Assembly (NCBI GenBank): GCA_913043005.1
Contig: CAJWKU010000002.1
Location: forward strand, 82,149-146,148
Source of the DNA: an uncultured Cryomorphaceae bacterium
GTDB lineage: Bacteria > Bacteroidota > Bacteroidia > Flavobacteriales > Schleiferiaceae
Length of the DNA stretch: 64,000 nucleotides
Direction: 5' to 3'
The notes under the pieces were generated by a model. That model was not told where the DNA came from. It was given only the letters and a program-made list of their open reading frames with translations, and ran no database searches. Position numbers and translations under genes: made by a program. Positions 47,613-59,023 of this stretch are shown here, piece after piece (the stretch's first letter is position 1; every line of letters begins with the position of its first letter).

Positions 47613-50282
47613 ATGAATATGAAAATACTTAAGCCCTTTTTTCTACTATTTTTTATTGGCTTATCAAGTTTAACGTCTCTCGATGCTCAAGAGACCTATG
47701 AATTCAAAGCATCAAATAAAGCAAAACTTCTAGTCTCCTTAAATGATTCTCTAGTTAATGGGTTCGCAGGAGGCCTTAATAATCCGCAGATTTTTGATTT
47801 AGATATCAACGGAGACGGTCAAACTGATCTCTTAGTTTTTGACCGAGAAGGAAGCAGATGGGTGCCTTTTGAGAGACGTCAAAATAGATGGAAATATAAT
47901 CCTGAATGGATAAAACAATTTCCATCATGTAATAACTGGGTGGATTTTGCCGATTATAATTGCGATGGTGAACCAGACCTTTTTTGTTCAAAGCAAGGAA
48001 ATATAGGCGTTTATAAAGCTTCGAGAAATTTGGGAAAAATCGAATTTACATGGGCATTAACTGGGCCCTATTTATATTCAACTTACCAAAGTGGGCAAAC
48101 CCCTGCAAATTTATTGGTAATATACTCTGATAGACCGGTAATAAAAGATGTTAACGGTGATGGCAATGTGGATATTCTAACTTTTGGTCAACAGGCATCA
48201 GCAATTGAATTTCATGAAAACATACAAAACTGCGGACTGGATTTCATACGCGCTGATGCCTGCTGGGGTGACTTCTTAGAAAATAATTTATCCAATTCAT
48301 TAACTATTGACGCCTGCACTGGAAGCACTCCTCCAGCTCCTTCTTTTACCGACAAGTTGACTCACACCGGATCAACTATGCTAGCTGCTGACCTTTCCGG
48401 AAATGGTCTACTAGATATTCTGCTTGGAGATGTAAGCTTCGACAACGCAGTTGCTGGTTTTAACGTTGGAGATTCATCATTGGCAAATATTGAATCTCAA
48501 GACACTACATGGCCAACAAATAATATTCCAGTAAATATTCCTGCATTTCCTGGATTTTCTTTTGCAGACGGAAATAATGATGGATTAAAAGACATAATTG
48601 TAGCACCAAATATGCAAGCTGGAAGAAGTGATACCAGCGTTTGGATTTACACGAATAATGGAACCTTATCCAACCCTATTTGGGTTTTAACTGACTCAAG
48701 CTTTCTTCAAAACCAAATGCTTGATGCGGGCCGCTACGCTATCCCGGAGCTTGTGGATATCACTAGTAATGGACTACTTGATTTGATTGTTGGCACATCG
48801 CAGGGTATTGGGTTTTGGAAAAATATTGGATCAGCAAATCAACCTGAATGGATAAATAATAGCTTAACACTATCTCCCTCCTCAAAATCGTCAATAACAA
48901 AAGATTGGTGCGCACCTACAGCAGGGGACTTGAATGGCGATGGACTTATTGATCTAATAATTGGAAGAACTGATGGGAAACTTACATATCTGCAAAACTC
49001 AGGTAATTTCTTTACCCCATCTTTTCAAGGTATCAATTCTGCAAATTTTCAAAATATTGATGTGGGCGATTTATCTAGCCCAGAATTGGCCGACTTAGAT
49101 CAAGATGGGGATTTAGATTTACTTATTGGAAATTTAAAAGGTAATGTAGCTTACTATAAAAATAATTCGGGCAACTTCATTCTTGTAAATGATAAGTTTG
49201 GAGCCATTAGTACTGACTTTAGGAATACATATTCCGGAAGATCCATACCGCGATATTGTAATATTGATGGAAAACCATTTTTAACCGTTGGTTCCGCAGA
49301 CTCAGGAATATATCAAATGGATTCCTTATCATTTATAATGAACTCTCCATCGTTTATCGATCATACAATAGGTAATGGATCTATGAATACAACTAGTTTG
49401 CTCGAAACACCATGGGGAGGATCAAAAAGGACTGGGCGACATCAGTATCTCTTTAAGGCGTCAGAAATTATAGCCTCAGGTATTTCTGAGAGCCGGGTAA
49501 CTCATTTAAGTTTAAAAGTCAATACTCCGAGTGCACCATACTTGAGTCAAGGTTTCAGCATTAAAATTAAACATACAAACTCAGACAGTCTAAATACATT
49601 CTTGACAGGGTCGCAACTTTGCTATTCTTATATCCACACTCCATCATTGGGATGGAATACAATAACATTGGAACAACCTTTTGATTATGATGGTACTAGT
49701 AATTTAATGGTTGAAATCTGTTTTTCGAAAAACGTTCCTAACTCTGATGTTCATCTTTCGGCTCATAACACGTCATTCAAATCCCATATTTATGGAGACG
49801 TTTACAACAATAACTCTATCACGACTAATGGTTGTGTAATGCCTTACCTCGGTGGTGATAACCTAAGGCCAGATATGAAATTCACTCTAATTCCAAGAAT
49901 GCCCGTAAGAAAAAAACTCCTACAAAATGGGAGAATAAATGCACCAGTTATAGCAGATATGAATGGAGATGGTAAGCCCGAATTGGTTATGGGTATTTCA
50001 ACTGGAGGGCTTCTCTATTACACTGGAGACACATCAGCAATTGGAGTTGAAAATGATCATTTCCAATATTCAAACAATAAATTAAAAGTTTATCCGAATC
50101 CAGGGAAAGATGATCTTTGGATAGAAGGCGCAGGATTAATTCAAATAGTAAATGCTCAAGGACAAGTAAAATTGGAGCTAAAGAATTCTCAAAACCTTCT
50201 AAAAATTGATACTCGAGAGTGGCCAAGTGGCATATATTTCATTCGATTAGAGAACTATCATGAAATCTGGATTAAGTCATAG
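47613..50282 (+). CDS. Secreted FG-GAP/VCBS repeat protein with type IX sorting domain
   Basis: An 889-residue exported protein with a signal peptide (hydrophobic 7-23, SLDAQ). Nine Ca2+-binding-type FG-GAP loops can be read, among them DINGDGQTDLLVFD, DVNGDGNVDILTFG, DLNGDGLIDLIIGR, DLDQDGDLDLLIGN and DMNGDGKPELVMGI, so the body is probably one or more beta-propellers. Between the last two loops is a ~200-residue insert of unknown type (TSLLETPWGGSKRTGRHQY onward). The C-terminus (KLKVYPNPGKDDLWIEG ... WPSGIYFIRL) is a type A sorting domain, so the protein is secreted by the type IX system and anchored or released at the surface. Its ligand is unknown. It is divergent from secDF. Confidence 0.87.
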   Translation: MNMKILKPFFLLFFIGLSSLTSLDAQETYEFKASNKAKLLVSLNDSLVNGFAGGLNNPQIFDLDINGDGQTDLLVFDREGSRWVPFERRQNRWKYNPEWIKQFPSCNNWVDFADYNCDGEPDLFCSKQGNIGVYKASRNLGKIEFTWALTGPYLYSTYQSGQTPANLLVIYSDRPVIKDVNGDGNVDILTFGQQASAIEFHENIQNCGLDFIRADACWGDFLENNLSNSLTIDACTGSTPPAPSFTDKLTHTGSTMLAADLSGNGLLDILLGDVSFDNAVAGFNVGDSSLANIESQDTTWPTNNIPVNIPAFPGFSFADGNNDGLKDIIVAPNMQAGRSDTSVWIYTNNGTLSNPIWVLTDSSFLQNQMLDAGRYAIPELVDITSNGLLDLIVGTSQGIGFWKNIGSANQPEWINNSLTLSPSSKSSITKDWCAPTAGDLNGDGLIDLIIGRTDGKLTYLQNSGNFFTPSFQGINSANFQNIDVGDLSSPELADLDQDGDLDLLIGNLKGNVAYYKNNSGNFILVNDKFGAISTDFRNTYSGRSIPRYCNIDGKPFLTVGSADSGIYQMDSLSFIMNSPSFIDHTIGNGSMNTTSLLETPWGGSKRTGRHQYLFKASEIIASGISESRVTHLSLKVNTPSAPYLSQGFSIKIKHTNSDSLNTFLTGSQLCYSYIHTPSLGWNTITLEQPFDYDGTSNLMVEICFSKNVPNSDVHLSAHNTSFKSHIYGDVYNNNSITTNGCVMPYLGGDNLRPDMKFTLIPRMPVRKKLLQNGRINAPVIADMNGDGKPELVMGISTGGLLYYTGDTSAIGVENDHFQYSNNKLKVYPNPGKDDLWIEGAGLIQIVNAQGQVKLELKNSQNLLKIDTREWPSGIYFIRLENYHEIWIKS

Positions 50283-50352
50283 TCCTTATTGAACTGGGCT
50301 TTAACGCGCTCTGAAAATTTAACCTAAGATCTTCTCTGATCAAGATTAAATA

Positions 50353-51282
50353 TTATAGATCAGCCAATACAGAATTCATCGCTCTTACTGCGTTAGCACT
50401 CTTTTCAAAAGCTGCATTTTCTGGCTCATTTAGATTATAATCTATGATTTTTTCCCAACCATTTTTTCCAATCGTAACCGGAACTCCCAAGCAGATATCA
50501 TGTTGACCATATTCTCCATCTAGATAAACACAGCAGGGAAAAATTCTTTTTTGATCATTCACGATACTTGCAACCAAAGCCGCTCCGGATGCTCCAGGAG
50601 CATACCAAGCAGAGGTGCCTATCAAGCCCGTTAGAGTTGCACCCCCAACCATAGTCGAGGACTTTACTTGATCAAGGTCTTCTGGAGATAAGTAATTAGA
50701 AACTGGAGTTGACTGATAGGAAGCCAAACGCGTAAGAGGAATCATAGTAGTATCGCCGTGACCGCCAATTACAGAAGCTTGAAGATCGCTAACCGGACAA
50801 TTTAAAGCTTCGCTTAAGTAATACTTAAACCTACTTGAGTCTAAAATACCTCCCATACCAATAATTCTATTTTTGGGAAGTCCGCTTTCCTTTACAGCCA
50901 GATAAGTCATTGTATCCATTGGATTAGATATTACGACAACAACTGCTTCAGGAGAAACTTCTAATGACTGAGCAACCACACTCTTCACTATTCCTGCGTT
51001 TGTTCCAATCAGTTCTTCTCTTGTCATTCCTGGCTTACGTGGCAATCCAGAAGTGATTACAATCACTTCAGAGCCAGCAGTCGCCTTGTAATCACTTGTA
51101 ACTCCTCTTACTTTAGTATGAAAACCGTGTAGAGAAGCAGTTTGATTCATATCCATGGCCTTACCCTCAGCAAACCCCTCTCGTATATCTAAAAGAACCA
51201 ATTCATTCGCAAGTTCCATTCTTACAATTGATTCAGCGCACGTCGCACCAACATTCCCCGCTCCAATAACAGTGATTTTCAT
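50353..51282 (-). CDS. mdh: Malate dehydrogenase (LDH-like)
   Basis: A 309-residue NAD-dependent malate dehydrogenase of the LDH-like subfamily, acting in the TCA cycle. GAGNVG (7-12) with Asp32 suggests NAD specificity. The substrate loop GLPRKPGMTRE has Arg82, which favours malate over lactate. Arg88, Arg151 and the catalytic His175 in GGHGDTTM complete the site. It begins 42 bases after the gyrB stop and ends convergent to the FG-GAP gene. Confidence 0.95.
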   Translation of the reverse strand: MKITVIGAGNVGATCAESIVRMELANELVLLDIREGFAEGKAMDMNQTASLHGFHTKVRGVTSDYKATAGSEVIVITSGLPRKPGMTREELIGTNAGIVKSVVAQSLEVSPEAVVVVISNPMDTMTYLAVKESGLPKNRIIGMGGILDSSRFKYYLSEALNCPVSDLQASVIGGHGDTTMIPLTRLASYQSTPVSNYLSPEDLDQVKSSTMVGGATLTGLIGTSAWYAPGASGAALVASIVNDQKRIFPCCVYLDGEYGQHDICLGVPVTIGKNGWEKIIDYNLNEPENAAFEKSANAVRAMNSVLADL

Positions 51283-51324
51283 ATTTGATATCTTCTTTAA
51301 AACTTTACAAACTCAATGAATTAC

Positions 51325-53327
<2,003 letters not shown>

Positions 53328-53404
53328 CGAATCAAAAACCGGGGGTCTTTATGAACATTTTTTTCAACAAAACACCCAGCTAAAATGGTCGAACTTTTGA
53401 AAAA

Positions 53405-55111
53405 TTAAAATTTATAAACAAGCCCAAGATTAGCTCTGAAACCTTGAACTGTATATCCGCTCCACCAGTCTATTCGGGAATTAAAAATGTTATCGATCTT
53501 GAGGGTTGCATTCAGCTGATCATTGTATGTGTATACGACTGATAATCTCCCATCCCAATAAGGCGCAAGATCAATTAGTGACCACCCAATAAGGGCCTTG
53601 CGCTCGCCATGGCGAATAATTGTTGACTCAAAGCGAATTTTATCTTTTAAATTAAAATGAATCTGCCCTCCAATTTGAGAAGAAGGCAAATGATAAATAG
53701 AATCGTTTATTCCGATCCTAAAAAGGGCAAAACCTCTTAATTCCCAACCCAAACTATTTTGAAAAGTCAGTTCTCCACTAGGTTCAAAATAGTTAAGCTT
53801 AACATAATCTAGTGAAAGCCTGCCTGAATCCATGCCAATTCCAAAATAATCGGGATTTCTTGTTACCATTGCATAATTATCATAACTTCTTTGACGAGCA
53901 CCAAACCTGTAACCCACGGCACTGGATAACCTTCCATTAACACCTCCATAAAGCGATGATGATCTAACTATTTCGTATCGAGAATTTTCAGCTAGAAAAG
54001 GGGTCTGCTTGACTCTTGAGCGCATACCTCCATTTTCAAGTATTCCCTCATATCCCCCATAGATATTTAGAACATTCTTAACCAATGGAAATTCAACATG
54101 AACTACAGGAGGAAAATAAGGACGCGAAAAATTTCCAATACTATCACTTACTACACCATCAAACATTACATTTAGGCCAATTTTAAAACTTAGATTACCA
54201 GCACTGTCTGCAATTGCCGGTGCAAATTGTGCCGACCAATAATTATTTGTAATTAATCTCCCCGCGGAATCTGTTCTAGATGTACCAGAAAGCCTGTTTA
54301 AATTAGCTTTAAGAGGTAAATCTATATATATATCTGCGGCAGGTAATCTCCAATTAACTGCAGAATTAAGGCCAGTTTCTACCTGACGACCACCTTGATC
54401 AATCCAATGATGGGATCCAATATTTGCACTCTGAAAAAGCTGCTTTCTTTTATATCCAGAATGCTCATATTTGACTTCAGCCTGGTAGTCTCGAATCCAT
54501 CTTAAAGGAGCGTTTCCTAATGTATCACTATCATTAGTTCCCAATATGTGAGGCTGCCCATAAAATGAATACCTATCATGATTCGCCGAGGCTCGTGTTA
54601 AAAGCCTTCCTCGACTTAAAACCCGATTGTAATGACCGCTTAGACCATTTTCTAGCCAACTAGAGTTTTCAAAAACAGATTTGCGCCTTCCCATTTCATC
54701 TGATACCTGAAACCCTCCAAATGAAGAGAAGTATCTCCCCTGAACTCCCCATGTTTGAATAGGGTCTCTTGCATTTCCAAATGAAAAGCCCAAAAGTGTT
54801 GTGTAAAAATTACCTGTAGACAACATGACCGTGTTACTTGGTAATCTATAAAGTTTAGTTCGGGCAATGCGAATAGGGGGAATCAATTCCATTTTTGGCG
54901 AAGGAATTAAAGTTCGCAACCTTAAATTTATTTCAACCGGTAGCTTTTGAATATTAGTGTCTCTTACATTTGGTTGACCTGTGATTTTTATTGCTTCAGC
55001 AACTTGAGCGCGATATTTTTCTTTTACCGATATGTCAACACCACTTAGCACAGGCTGAGCTATTGCATAAACTGAAGAGGTCATTAAAAATAGAACTACT
55101 AATTGCTTCAT
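53405..55111 (-). CDS. Outer-membrane beta-barrel protein paired with a TPR protein
   Basis: A 568-residue exported protein with a signal peptide (1-18, YAIAQ). It is rich in alternating amphipathic strands and aromatic residues and ends in NLGLVYKF, with a terminal Phe typical of barrels recognised by BamA. There is no TonB box or plug that I can see, so it is not a complete TonB-dependent receptor. The strands include RLTRASANHDRYSFYGQ-like RLLTRASANHDRYSFYG and LRGFALFRIGINDSIYH. Its ATG overlaps the stop of the TPR gene by four bases, so the two proteins are made together. The specific role is unknown. Confidence 0.7.
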   Translation of the reverse strand: MKQLVVLFLMTSSVYAIAQPVLSGVDISVKEKYRAQVAEAIKITGQPNVRDTNIQKLPVEINLRLRTLIPSPKMELIPPIRIARTKLYRLPSNTVMLSTGNFYTTLLGFSFGNARDPIQTWGVQGRYFSSFGGFQVSDEMGRRKSVFENSSWLENGLSGHYNRVLSRGRLLTRASANHDRYSFYGQPHILGTNDSDTLGNAPLRWIRDYQAEVKYEHSGYKRKQLFQSANIGSHHWIDQGGRQVETGLNSAVNWRLPAADIYIDLPLKANLNRLSGTSRTDSAGRLITNNYWSAQFAPAIADSAGNLSFKIGLNVMFDGVVSDSIGNFSRPYFPPVVHVEFPLVKNVLNIYGGYEGILENGGMRSRVKQTPFLAENSRYEIVRSSSLYGGVNGRLSSAVGYRFGARQRSYDNYAMVTRNPDYFGIGMDSGRLSLDYVKLNYFEPSGELTFQNSLGWELRGFALFRIGINDSIYHLPSSQIGGQIHFNLKDKIRFESTIIRHGERKALIGWSLIDLAPYWDGRLSVVYTYNDQLNATLKIDNIFNSRIDWWSGYTVQGFRANLGLVYKF

Positions 55112-58100
55112 GGCATTGTCTCTATTTTAGTCACATTAGAGTCTATAGCAGAAGACTCATTTTTATTAGCCGCTTCTAATCTCTCTTTTATTCGCTTTGC
55201 TTCTTCGATAAGTTCGAGATTGTAATTCTCCGAAATAATAAAATCTAAAGTATAAATTGCTTGAAAATTATCTTCAAGGCCAGCATAATTTTTTGCGAGC
55301 GTAATCAATGCCTTATAACGCCAATCTACCTCAGAAGGTAAATTATCAATCAACCAAAATATTTCTTGATTAGAAGCCAAAAATGATTGATCATAGTTTA
55401 GAAAGAATGCCAAAAAATAGGAAGCCTCAGCTTGGACAGAATTAGGGCCGCTATTTTTAATATTCTGATAAGCTTTAATCGTCTCTTCCTTTAGTTTTTC
55501 TGTCTTTTTCTGAGTTTCAGAATTATCTTCAGCTTGATAATTTTCTATTTTAGAAATCTCATTACTCCAAAAGCTAAATGTATTTCGAGCAATATTTAAG
55601 CGCGCTTCAACCCTAATTTCTGGACTGTTTCTCTCATCAGATGCTACTACTTTTGAGTATGCTTGTGCGATATCTAGATCGCCTTTGGCCTGACGAGACT
55701 TCATTAAAGCAACGTTGGCTTCTCTCAATAATTGAGCATCACTAGAAAGGCTCAATAAATTCTCAGCTGAAATCTGCATAAGATCCAAGTCAAAATTTTC
55801 ATTTTGAGATGTTATTCGTAATATCCACGCCCATGCATTTTCGCTATGTTCATTGACAGGATATTGGGTGATTTTTTTGTAGTAAATAAGAGCATTTAAA
55901 ATGTCGTTCTCAAGCCTCGAAGATTCTGCACAGAAGTGAATCGCACTCAGAGCAAAAAAGCCATCTGGAAAACGTTTTAAGTAATTTTTAAATGAAACAT
56001 ATGCGCCCGAATAATTACTTTGAGCATATTTATCCACCGCAGACATATATGCTATAGAATCCAATTCCGAGGCTCTGATTGTGGCGAAATCTATTCCATT
56101 AACCCATTCAAAATAGTCCTCAAGTCGATTCGCATCATTAAAAACAGATCTTGAAGTTCCGATTGCCTCTTTTGACTCTGGAGTGCCGGGATATACTTGA
56201 ACTACACTTTTGAAGGTTGCAATTGAAGCATCAAGTCGACCATCATTTCTTTGAGCTATAGCTTGGTTTAATAATGCCTGGCGTGCTTTCTCTAAATTCG
56301 GATTTTTTCTGACGAATTCAATAAATGAAGCTTCTGCATTTTGGTTATTCCCAATTTGTAACTGAGTCTTCCCCATCTCATACAATGCCTCAATGGAATA
56401 CTTACCTCCAAAGGCATCATTGCGGGTTTCTTTCCCGGAAAGAGATTTCAATAAAACTATTTTCTCATTATCTCTACCCAAGAGACCTAAACAAAGAGCC
56501 TGCTGGTATTCAGCATATGCTGAATATGAATTACTAAAAGAATTAGAGCTGGCTATGAATTTCTTATAATATTCTTGCCCAAGGGAATGTTTACCAAGTA
56601 AAAAATATAAATCAGCCAAACGCAAAGTTGCATCTGCATTTTTTTTGTTATCACCTTTAGCATCTTCAAGATAAACTCTAAATGCAGCAGAAGCGTCTTC
56701 TAATTTATCGAGCTTATATAGACAATATGCCTTGTTGTATAGGCTAACAGGACGCTCCGATAAAGCGTAAGAGCCTGGAGTATTTAAAAAGGACTCAAAC
56801 TGCGCTAAAGCCTCCTGTGCATCTCCTTTTTTATATGCAAGTTCCCCCATCCAAAAATGTGCTAATGCTACAAATGTTAAATTTTGTTGATAAGTAAGGG
56901 ATTTATTAAAAAACTCCTTTGCTTTTAACCAATTACTCGAATGATACAATTCCACCGCTCGATAATAGGCTACCCTTTGATAAGCCTCTCGCATTGCCAT
57001 TGAAGACATTCCTGTCTGAAGAATAGCTTCCATAGCTCTCGAATAATCTTTTGAGGTAATATAGAGATTAGCCAAATACTCATTTACTTCTCTTCGATAT
57101 TCAGTCTCAGGAAAGTTCAATAAGAAATTTTTAAAAGCATTAATGGCATTACCAAAAGGACTAGATCCCTGATATGTTAATTTCGCCGTCTGAAATGCAG
57201 ATTCTTCCCTAATCACTTCATCATTTGCGATTTCGCTCACCGCACGAAAAGCAGATAGAGCATTTTCATTTTGACCCTCTTTTACATAACAATCCGCAAG
57301 AAGATATAATGCAAACTCAGAGACACTACTTCTTGTTGTCGTAATCTTGTTTAGACTCTGAATTGCCTCCTTATATCGATCTGCTTTTGCCAGAAGCACA
57401 CCTAACTCATAATAATCGGATGGAGTCATCTTACCACCTCTGTCTCGATGCATTAATAAATACGGAAGCGCCTCATCAAATCTCTTCTTTCTTAGGAGAC
57501 TCTGGCCTATGAGCTTTGCAATTTCAGGAGCACGTTTTACCGATGCTTCTTTGAGCAAAGACTCACCAAGTCTTAGCAACTCGTCATCCATCTGCCGTCT
57601 GGCATATATCTGAGCTAAGTAATAGGGAACTACAAAACCAAAATCAGGGTGATCTTTAAGAGGTTCCAAATTTTCCAGGGCAGTTATATCATTTGTATCT
57701 AGATATGCTATATGACCGTAATAATATTGTGCTGATGATGCTATTTTAAATTTAGATGATTTTGCTGCCGAGAATTGAGCTCGAGACACCTCATATTCTT
57801 TTAACATAAAAAGAGAATAACCTAGCTTAAATTGCAATTCCGCCTTTTCTTTCTTGGGCAAGAACATACCATTTAATCGCATCAACCAATTTTTAGCCTC
57901 ACGATATCTTCGGCGATTGAATGAATAATCCGCCATTTCTATGAACAGTTCCTTTCTTCGGGCAGATGTTGGATATTCTCCAAGGAATTTCAATACCTGA
58001 TCTCCTGCATCTCTGTTCATTAATTTAATCGAACACAAAACCTTAAAAAAATTACTCTGTTCGGATAAATCAGTTTCTGAATCAACCAAACTAATTACTT

Positions 58101-58257
58101 TTCTAAAGCCTTCAGCCGCAGGAGCGTAGAGCGATCTATCAAATAAAGCCCGACTCTCAGCATAGGTGTATTGAGGCGTATGATGAGAGAAAGGAGCCTG
58201 TCCGCTCGCGTTGAAAGCAAGCAAAAAGAAGTTTAGAATGAAAAATCTTCGCATCAT
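55108..58257 (-). CDS. Large secreted TPR-repeat protein
   Basis: A 1049-residue protein made almost entirely of TPR-like helical repeats (for example FRKVISLVDSE, AEAQL-type pairs, ALAQFESFLNTPGSY, AEASFIEFVRKNPNL, AYVSFKNYLKRFPDGF). It begins with a signal peptide (MMRRFFILNFFLLAFNASGQ). The start is placed at the ATG at 58257. An upstream GTG at 58296 would add 13 polar residues and overlie the TACCTTTA -7-like element (58268-58275, minus), so it is unlikely. It most likely resides in the periplasm or on the outer membrane and scaffolds other proteins, and coupling to the barrel gene suggests they act together. It is divergent from ftsE. Confidence 0.8.
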   Translation of the reverse strand: MMRRFFILNFFLLAFNASGQAPFSHHTPQYTYAESRALFDRSLYAPAAEGFRKVISLVDSETDLSEQSNFFKVLCSIKLMNRDAGDQVLKFLGEYPTSARRKELFIEMADYSFNRRRYREAKNWLMRLNGMFLPKKEKAELQFKLGYSLFMLKEYEVSRAQFSAAKSSKFKIASSAQYYYGHIAYLDTNDITALENLEPLKDHPDFGFVVPYYLAQIYARRQMDDELLRLGESLLKEASVKRAPEIAKLIGQSLLRKKRFDEALPYLLMHRDRGGKMTPSDYYELGVLLAKADRYKEAIQSLNKITTTRSSVSEFALYLLADCYVKEGQNENALSAFRAVSEIANDEVIREESAFQTAKLTYQGSSPFGNAINAFKNFLLNFPETEYRREVNEYLANLYITSKDYSRAMEAILQTGMSSMAMREAYQRVAYYRAVELYHSSNWLKAKEFFNKSLTYQQNLTFVALAHFWMGELAYKKGDAQEALAQFESFLNTPGSYALSERPVSLYNKAYCLYKLDKLEDASAAFRVYLEDAKGDNKKNADATLRLADLYFLLGKHSLGQEYYKKFIASSNSFSNSYSAYAEYQQALCLGLLGRDNEKIVLLKSLSGKETRNDAFGGKYSIEALYEMGKTQLQIGNNQNAEASFIEFVRKNPNLEKARQALLNQAIAQRNDGRLDASIATFKSVVQVYPGTPESKEAIGTSRSVFNDANRLEDYFEWVNGIDFATIRASELDSIAYMSAVDKYAQSNYSGAYVSFKNYLKRFPDGFFALSAIHFCAESSRLENDILNALIYYKKITQYPVNEHSENAWAWILRITSQNENFDLDLMQISAENLLSLSSDAQLLREANVALMKSRQAKGDLDIAQAYSKVVASDERNSPEIRVEARLNIARNTFSFWSNEISKIENYQAEDNSETQKKTEKLKEETIKAYQNIKNSGPNSVQAEASYFLAFFLNYDQSFLASNQEIFWLIDNLPSEVDWRYKALITLAKNYAGLEDNFQAIYTLDFIISENYNLELIEEAKRIKERLEAANKNESSAIDSNVTKIETMP

Positions 58258-58327
58258 TGTTAGAGCATAAAGGTAGTCCGTACCAACAAAATCCACTTAA
58301 TTTGTATAAGAAATCATACCCACATAA

Positions 58328-59011
58328 ATGGAACAAACAATTTTAAATCTAAAAAACGCGGATATATATCAAGGTAATCATTTGATATTAAAAGATATAA
58401 GCATTGAATTGAATCGTGGAGATTTTGTCTATTTAATTGGATCCACGGGATCTGGAAAATCTAGTTTGCTGAAAACTTTATATGCAGATATACCATTAAA
58501 CAATGGTGAAGGACAAATTGTCGACTATAATTTGCGCAAAATGCGAGATAATGAAATTCCATTTTTAAGACGAAAACTAGGAGTTGTTTTCCAGGATTTT
58601 CAGTTATTGATGGACCGGAGTGTATATGATAACTTAAATTTTGTTTTAGAGGCTACCGGTCAGTTAAAGTCCAATGACAATGCGGATAAAATTCAACATG
58701 TTTTAACTCGTGTTGGCATGGCCACAAAAGAGCATAAAATGCCATTTCAGCTATCTGGAGGAGAACAGCAAAGAATAGCAATTGCAAGAGCACTTTTAAA
58801 TGACCCACCATTAATTTTAGCAGACGAACCAACAGGAAATCTAGACCCCCATACGTCGGAAGAAATTATGCATCTTTTGGAAGAAATTTCTGCTAGTGGA
58901 CAGACTATTCTAATGGCTACCCACGACTATGCCCTGTTATTAAAATTTCCCCATGCAACATGGAAGTGCTCTAATGGAAGTATCTCTGCAACAGTTCAAA
59001 AAACCTTATGA
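58328..59011 (+). CDS. ftsE: Cell-division ABC transporter ATP-binding protein FtsE
   Basis: A 227-residue ABC ATPase. Walker A is GSTGSGKSS, the signature LSGGEQQRIAIARALL, Walker B LILADEPTGNLD and the switch His is in MATHDYALL. In FtsEX the complex controls peptidoglycan hydrolases at the septum. The FtsE call rests on length and the GVVFQDFQLLMDRSVYDN segment. The usual partner ftsX is absent next to it, and the following gene is on the opposite strand. Another lipoprotein-export type ATPase (LolD) is the main alternative. Confidence 0.82.
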   Translation: MEQTILNLKNADIYQGNHLILKDISIELNRGDFVYLIGSTGSGKSSLLKTLYADIPLNNGEGQIVDYNLRKMRDNEIPFLRRKLGVVFQDFQLLMDRSVYDNLNFVLEATGQLKSNDNADKIQHVLTRVGMATKEHKMPFQLSGGEQQRIAIARALLNDPPLILADEPTGNLDPHTSEEIMHLLEEISASGQTILMATHDYALLLKFPHATWKCSNGSISATVQKTL

Positions 59012-59023
59012 ACTAATTGCCAT

